The notes beneath the pieces are model-generated. The model was given only the letters and a program-made list of their open reading frames with translations, was not told the DNA's origin and searched no databases. From the NCBI RefSeq assembly GCF_017813335.1, contig NZ_JAGIYY010000001.1, positions 1,375,158 through 1,439,157 on the forward strand: a stretch of DNA of 64,000 nt, written 5' to 3'. Below, one piece after another: positions 60,589 to 64,000 of the stretch. The position numbers and the translations under genes are program-made. The DNA comes from Tianweitania sediminis (GTDB lineage: Bacteria; Pseudomonadota; Alphaproteobacteria; Rhizobiales; Rhizobiaceae). How positions within the stretch are numbered: the stretch's first letter is position 1; each line of letters starts with the position of its first letter.

Positions 60589-61947
60589 ATGACCCCACCG
60601 AGAGGACCCACAAAGGCTTCGGCAAAGATTGCGGCTGCTCTGCGGACCGACTTCGAGCTCGTGATCGAGCTCATTCCAGTCACAAGCTTGAAGCCCTATG
60701 AGCGCAACGCGCGCACCCATAGCAAAGCGCAGGTCAAGCAGATCACAGCTAGCATTCGATCGGCAGGCTTTGTTAATCCGATCCTGATCGACGAGAACGA
60801 CGAGATCATCGCCGGCCATGGACGCCTGGAGGCAGCCGTGTCGCTTGGCATGGAAACCGTCCCGGTCGTGCGGCTGGTTCATCTGACCTCCGCACAGAAG
60901 CGGACGCTGAGGCTCGCTGATAACAAGATTGCCGATAATGCCGGCTACAACCTTGAGCTCCTTGCCATGGAACTCAAGGAGCTGGTGATCGAAGAGAGCT
61001 TCGAGATCGAAGCGAGCGGCTTTTCCATCACCGAAGTGGATCGTTTGATCTTCGAACAGGAGAACGCGGCTGCCGACCCTGCCGACAGCTTCGCTGAACC
61101 AGAGCCGGTGGCTGTTTCACGACCTGGCGATCTGTTTCGCCTTGGAGTCCACCGCCTGCTGTGCGGTGATGCGCGCAAGCAGCAGGATCTGGAGCGGGTT
61201 TGCGGCCCGGATTTGATCGACATGGCGTTCCTGGATCCGCCCTACAACGTGCGTGTTGCGGAGATCGTTGGTCGCGGCAGCATCAAGCATGATGAGTTTG
61301 CCATGGCTTCAGGGGAAATGTCGACGCCGGAGTTTCGCTTCTTCTTGAAGGAAGCTCTGACGGCCGCCACCGCTTCGTCGCGCAATGGAGCCCTGCACTA
61401 CATCTGCATGGACTGGAGGCACGTCGAGGACGTTCTTGCTGTTGGTGGTGAGGTCTATGGCTGCCTGATCAATATCGTGGTGTGGCAGAAGTCAAACGGC
61501 GGGCAGGGCAGCTTCTACCGCAGCGCTCATGAGATGATCCCGGTGTTCCGCGTTGGCGGCGAGCAGCATCTCAACACGATTGAACTCGGCCGCCATGGCC
61601 GCAACCGGAGCAACGTTTGGCAGTATGCCGGCGTCAACACGTTCGGCAAGGAACGCATGGCCGAGCTTGCCTCTCATCCGACAGTCAAGCCGGTCGCGAT
61701 GGTGGTCGACGCGATCCGCGACTGCACCAAGCGCGGTGACCTGGTCCTTGATACGTTCGCCGGCTCCGGCACAACGATCGTGGCGTGCGAGCGCTCCGGG
61801 CGTGTTTGCCGAGCGGTTGAGTATTCGCCGGGCTATGTTGATGTGGCGATCCGGCGTTGGCAGACCTTCACCGGCAAGGATGCCGTTCACGTGGAAACAG
61901 GGCTGACCTTCGATGAGCTTGCCGCTGAGCGCGGGGAGGCCGCTTGA
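60589..61947 (+). CDS. DNA methyltransferase with N-terminal ParB/Srx domain (phage type)
   Basis: Fusion of 452 residues. The ParB-like domain (about 26-115, LKPYERNARTHSKAQVKQIT and GHGRLEAAVSLGM) precedes an N4/N6-type methyltransferase. Motif IV is DPPYNV (about 216), and motif I DTFAGSGTT (about 388) comes later, so it is beta class. HPTVKPVAMVVDAIRDCTKR lies between. Such proteins are common in alphaproteobacterial prophages next to terminase. An AGAGGAAAC site fixes ATG 60589. It overlaps the next gene by 1 nt. No restriction endonuclease is nearby. Confidence 0.9.
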   Translation: MTPPRGPTKASAKIAAALRTDFELVIELIPVTSLKPYERNARTHSKAQVKQITASIRSAGFVNPILIDENDEIIAGHGRLEAAVSLGMETVPVVRLVHLTSAQKRTLRLADNKIADNAGYNLELLAMELKELVIEESFEIEASGFSITEVDRLIFEQENAAADPADSFAEPEPVAVSRPGDLFRLGVHRLLCGDARKQQDLERVCGPDLIDMAFLDPPYNVRVAEIVGRGSIKHDEFAMASGEMSTPEFRFFLKEALTAATASSRNGALHYICMDWRHVEDVLAVGGEVYGCLINIVVWQKSNGGQGSFYRSAHEMIPVFRVGGEQHLNTIELGRHGRNRSNVWQYAGVNTFGKERMAELASHPTVKPVAMVVDAIRDCTKRGDLVLDTFAGSGTTIVACERSGRVCRAVEYSPGYVDVAIRRWQTFTGKDAVHVETGLTFDELAAERGEAA

Positions 61948-62390
61948 TGGGAAAGCACCGGAAGAATCCCGATCGCGCGCAGTCACACTATTCGGTAGGT
62001 TACGGGAAGCCGCCGCTAGAGACCCGCTTTAAGAAGGGTGAGTCACGCCGAGGTGGTAGCAGAAAGGCGGGCAAGTCGTTGGCGGAGGAGATCAACGAAC
62101 TGCTGCGCGAGAAGGTGCTCGTCACAGAAGGAGGCGTGCAGCGTCGCCTGTCGAAACGCACTGCCATCTTGAAGACAATGATTGCCAAAGCAGCGAAAGG
62201 CGACTTGAGGGCGGCTGACTTTCTTTTTCGCCAGGCGTCGGGTGCCGAGAACGCCCAGGTTTCGGACGAAGCGGAGATGCTGACCGCTGAAGATCTGGAA
62301 ATGCTCGCCGACTACCTCCGTCGCCAAGAAAGGCATGAAAGCGGCGAGGAGGTGCCCGCCTCACCGGTGGAGCCCAGCGATGGTGCGTAG
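61947..62390 (+). CDS. DUF5681-domain protein (phage small-terminase position)
   Basis: 147 residues, with YSVGYGKPPLETRFKKGESR, the signature of DUF5681, at about 16-35. A helical, basic middle region follows (EINELLREKVLVTEGGVQRR). It sits directly before the large terminase, where a small terminase or DNA-recognition subunit is normally encoded; that role is inference. It overlaps both neighbours. Confidence 0.82.
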   Translation: MGKHRKNPDRAQSHYSVGYGKPPLETRFKKGESRRGGSRKAGKSLAEEINELLREKVLVTEGGVQRRLSKRTAILKTMIAKAAKGDLRAADFLFRQASGAENAQVSDEAEMLTAEDLEMLADYLRRQERHESGEEVPASPVEPSDGA

Positions 62391-63822
62391 ACCTTCTAAC
62401 CGTCGCGAAGCATCCGAAAGGCCGCCGGAGAATATCCGGCGGCTCTTGCGCACTGATCTCGTCTCGTTCATCCGACGCTCGTTTCGCGAACTCAGCCCAA
62501 CAACAACCTTCGCTCCCTCATGGCACATCGCGGCGATAGCATGGGAGCTTGAGCGGATCAGGTTAGGTGAAAACAGACGCTTGATCATCAACATGCCGCC
62601 CCGCAGCTTGAAGTCGATCTCGGCGTCAGTCGCGTTTCCTGCGTTCATTCACGGGCATGATCCCAGCTGTGAAATCGTGTGCGTGAGCTATGCCCAAGAC
62701 CTGGCTGCAAAACTCCACAACGATTATCGTTCTCTGCTAACTTCGTCTTGGTATCGGTCAGTGTTTCCAAGAACGATGGTCGGCCGAAAAGATTCTGAAG
62801 CTGAAACGCATCTCACCGCCCGCGGTAGCCGATTGGCGACCTCTGTTGGGGGGACACTGACGGGACGCGGCGGGGACATCATCATCATCGATGATCCCCT
62901 GAAGCCGTCTGACGCGTCTTCAGAAAGCTCGCGCACACGGACCAACGAGTGGTTCGGATCCACGCTTCTGTCACGCCAGAATGATAAGCGGACCGCTGCC
63001 ATCGTGATAGTTAGTCAACGCCTCCATAGCAACGATCTGGCGGGTCATGTCTTAGAGAACGATGGTGATAGCTGGACTCTTCTAAATTTGCCCGCCATCG
63101 CTCCGCGTGACGCTGCGATTCCCATCGGGAGAGATCGAGTGCACAACGTGAAGCATGGTGACGTCTTGCATCCAGAACGCGAACCGCGTGACGTCTTGGA
63201 CGCGATTAGAAGGGAAATCGGCAGCGATCAGTTCGCAGCGCAGTATCTGCAGGAACCAGTGCCCCCTGGCGGAAATATGTTCAAGCGGTCATGGATCCGG
63301 CGGTATCATCACGCCCCCGCACAAAATGAAGGCCGCATCATTCAGAGTTGGGACACAGCTGCGAAAACGGGTCCTCAGAATGATTGGTCGGTTTGCACAA
63401 CTTGGCAGATCATCAACGGCTGCTACTACCTGCTGGACGTTTGGCGGGACAAGGTTGAGTACCCGGCGTTGATCAGTGAGGCCAAATCTTTGGCCCATCG
63501 ATTTAACCCGTACGTTGTCCTGGTTGAGGATACGAACATCGGGACCGCTCTGATCACCGAATTAAAGGCCGCCCGCGTTCGAACTGAACCCGTACAGGCG
63601 TCACAAAGCAAGGAAGCCCGCGCGGCCGTTGTCACAGCTATATTCGAACGTGGAGATGTGTGCTTTCCAGACTGGAAGCCATGGCTTGCGGAGTTGGAAG
63701 CGGAGCTGTTTGCTTTTCCTGGTGGACGCCACGACGATCAGGTCGACTCCATAAGTCAGGCGCTCACGCACGCTGTAAGAGGAAAGGGAGGAGTAGCCGT
63801 TTCCATAAGAGGCTACTTCTGA
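62380..63822 (+). CDS. Phage terminase large subunit
   Basis: DNA-packaging motor of 480 residues. The ATPase has Walker A PPRSLKS (73-79) and Walker B GGDIIIIDDP (about 165-173). The RNase-H-like nuclease has SWDTAAKTG (323-331) and HDDQVDSISQAL near the end. It is full length, so the gene is intact. ATG 62380 overlaps the DUF5681 gene by 11 nt, and the end overlaps the start of the next gene. Confidence 0.92.
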   Translation: MVRRPSNRREASERPPENIRRLLRTDLVSFIRRSFRELSPTTTFAPSWHIAAIAWELERIRLGENRRLIINMPPRSLKSISASVAFPAFIHGHDPSCEIVCVSYAQDLAAKLHNDYRSLLTSSWYRSVFPRTMVGRKDSEAETHLTARGSRLATSVGGTLTGRGGDIIIIDDPLKPSDASSESSRTRTNEWFGSTLLSRQNDKRTAAIVIVSQRLHSNDLAGHVLENDGDSWTLLNLPAIAPRDAAIPIGRDRVHNVKHGDVLHPEREPRDVLDAIRREIGSDQFAAQYLQEPVPPGGNMFKRSWIRRYHHAPAQNEGRIIQSWDTAAKTGPQNDWSVCTTWQIINGCYYLLDVWRDKVEYPALISEAKSLAHRFNPYVVLVEDTNIGTALITELKAARVRTEPVQASQSKEARAAVVTAIFERGDVCFPDWKPWLAELEAELFAFPGGRHDDQVDSISQALTHAVRGKGGVAVSIRGYF

Positions 63823-63905
63823 TGTCCCGCAAATTTGCTGCTGCAGTCGATTCAATCACGCAATCAGAGATAGGAGCTGACGTTGCCCCCGTGGATGCCT
63901 TCGGT
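63822..63905 (+). pseudogene. Truncated phage gene after terminase, cut by IS element
   Basis: ATG 63822 shares its A with the terL stop (TGATG) and opens MSRKFAAAVDSITQSEIGAD. About 28 codons remain before the IS3-type end. In phages this position usually encodes the portal protein. The frame stays open into the IS, but that part would not be native. Too short to name. Confidence 0.6.
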
Positions 63906-64000
63906 TTGAACTGGACTCCGTCGACAGGAGACGGAGATGAAGAGAAGCCGGTTCACGGAAGACCAGATCATCGGTGTGCTGAAGGAGCACCAGGCGGGAA
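63906..64000 (+). mobile_element. IS3-family insertion sequence, left end (partial)
   Basis: The sequence from TGAACTGGACTCCGTCGACA leads directly into an IS3-type transposase OrfA. The left boundary at about 63906 is set by the TG start typical of IS3 ends. The right end lies outside the window, so the inverted repeat and target duplication cannot be checked. Confidence 0.7.
63936..64000 (+). CDS. IS3-family transposase OrfA, partial
   Basis: The visible N-terminus MKRSRFTEDQIIGVLKEHQA is the classic opening of IS3-family OrfA HTH proteins. It starts at ATG 63936 with AGGAGACGG upstream and runs off the window. Confidence 0.85.

Overview
The window is GC-rich alphaproteobacterial chromosome. 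Dense collinear operons, many liv- and dpp-type ABC transporters, enolase-superfamily catabolic enzymes and a complete N-methylglutamate gene set suggest a Hyphomicrobiales member of the Mesorhizobium/Phyllobacteriaceae kind. This is inferred from gene content only. One tRNA-Arg is present; no rRNA or CRISPR array was seen.

Layout. (1) 1-6.4 kb: a branched-chain-type ABC transporter (livG partial, livM, livH, binding protein) on the minus strand, an IclR regulator, and a divergent FAD-linked oxidase, with candidate operators between them. (2) 7-15.7 kb: a DUF296/PPC protein, a GH15 glycosidase, a FAD plus Fe-S oxidoreductase, a pyruvate-oxidase-like ThDP enzyme and an enolase-superfamily enzyme. 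(3) 15.9-20.3 kb: an exported PRC-barrel protein, a divergent GST/TetR pair with two operators, and a divergent HxlR/NmrA-like pair. (4) 20.3-21.1 kb: a decayed LysR fragment and tRNA-Arg(ACG). (5) 21.1-26.7 kb: an alpha/beta hydrolase divergent from a second complete liv-type transporter. (6) 26.7-41.5 kb: gmaS, mgsABC and mgdABCD, the N-methylglutamate route of methylamine assimilation. Between these lie an XRE-cupin regulator with a perfect operator, three small membrane proteins, an APC permease, two further membrane proteins and a GlxA-type regulator. (7) 42.4-60.2 kb: a large catabolic region. It has three enolase-superfamily enzymes, two SDRs, a fumarylacetoacetate-hydrolase-type enzyme, a desuccinylase/aspartoacylase-like enzyme, an MlrC-type protein, a dipeptide-type ABC transporter, an orphan binding protein plus permease, and two GntR regulators. 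Three copies of one 20-bp palindrome tie most of this block into a single predicted regulon. (8) 60.6-64 kb: a phage packaging fragment (ParB-methyltransferase, DUF5681 protein, large terminase, start of the next gene) cut by an IS3-family element that runs off the window.

How the parts may work together. GmaS makes gamma-glutamylmethylamide, MgsABC makes N-methylglutamate, and MgdABCD oxidises it to glutamate and a C1 unit. The APC permease with its small membrane partners is the likely uptake part. In region 7 the dehydratase, KDF-dehydrogenase-like SDR and FAH-type hydrolase match the order of the non-phosphorylative deoxysugar-acid pathway ending in pyruvate, but the true substrate is unknown.
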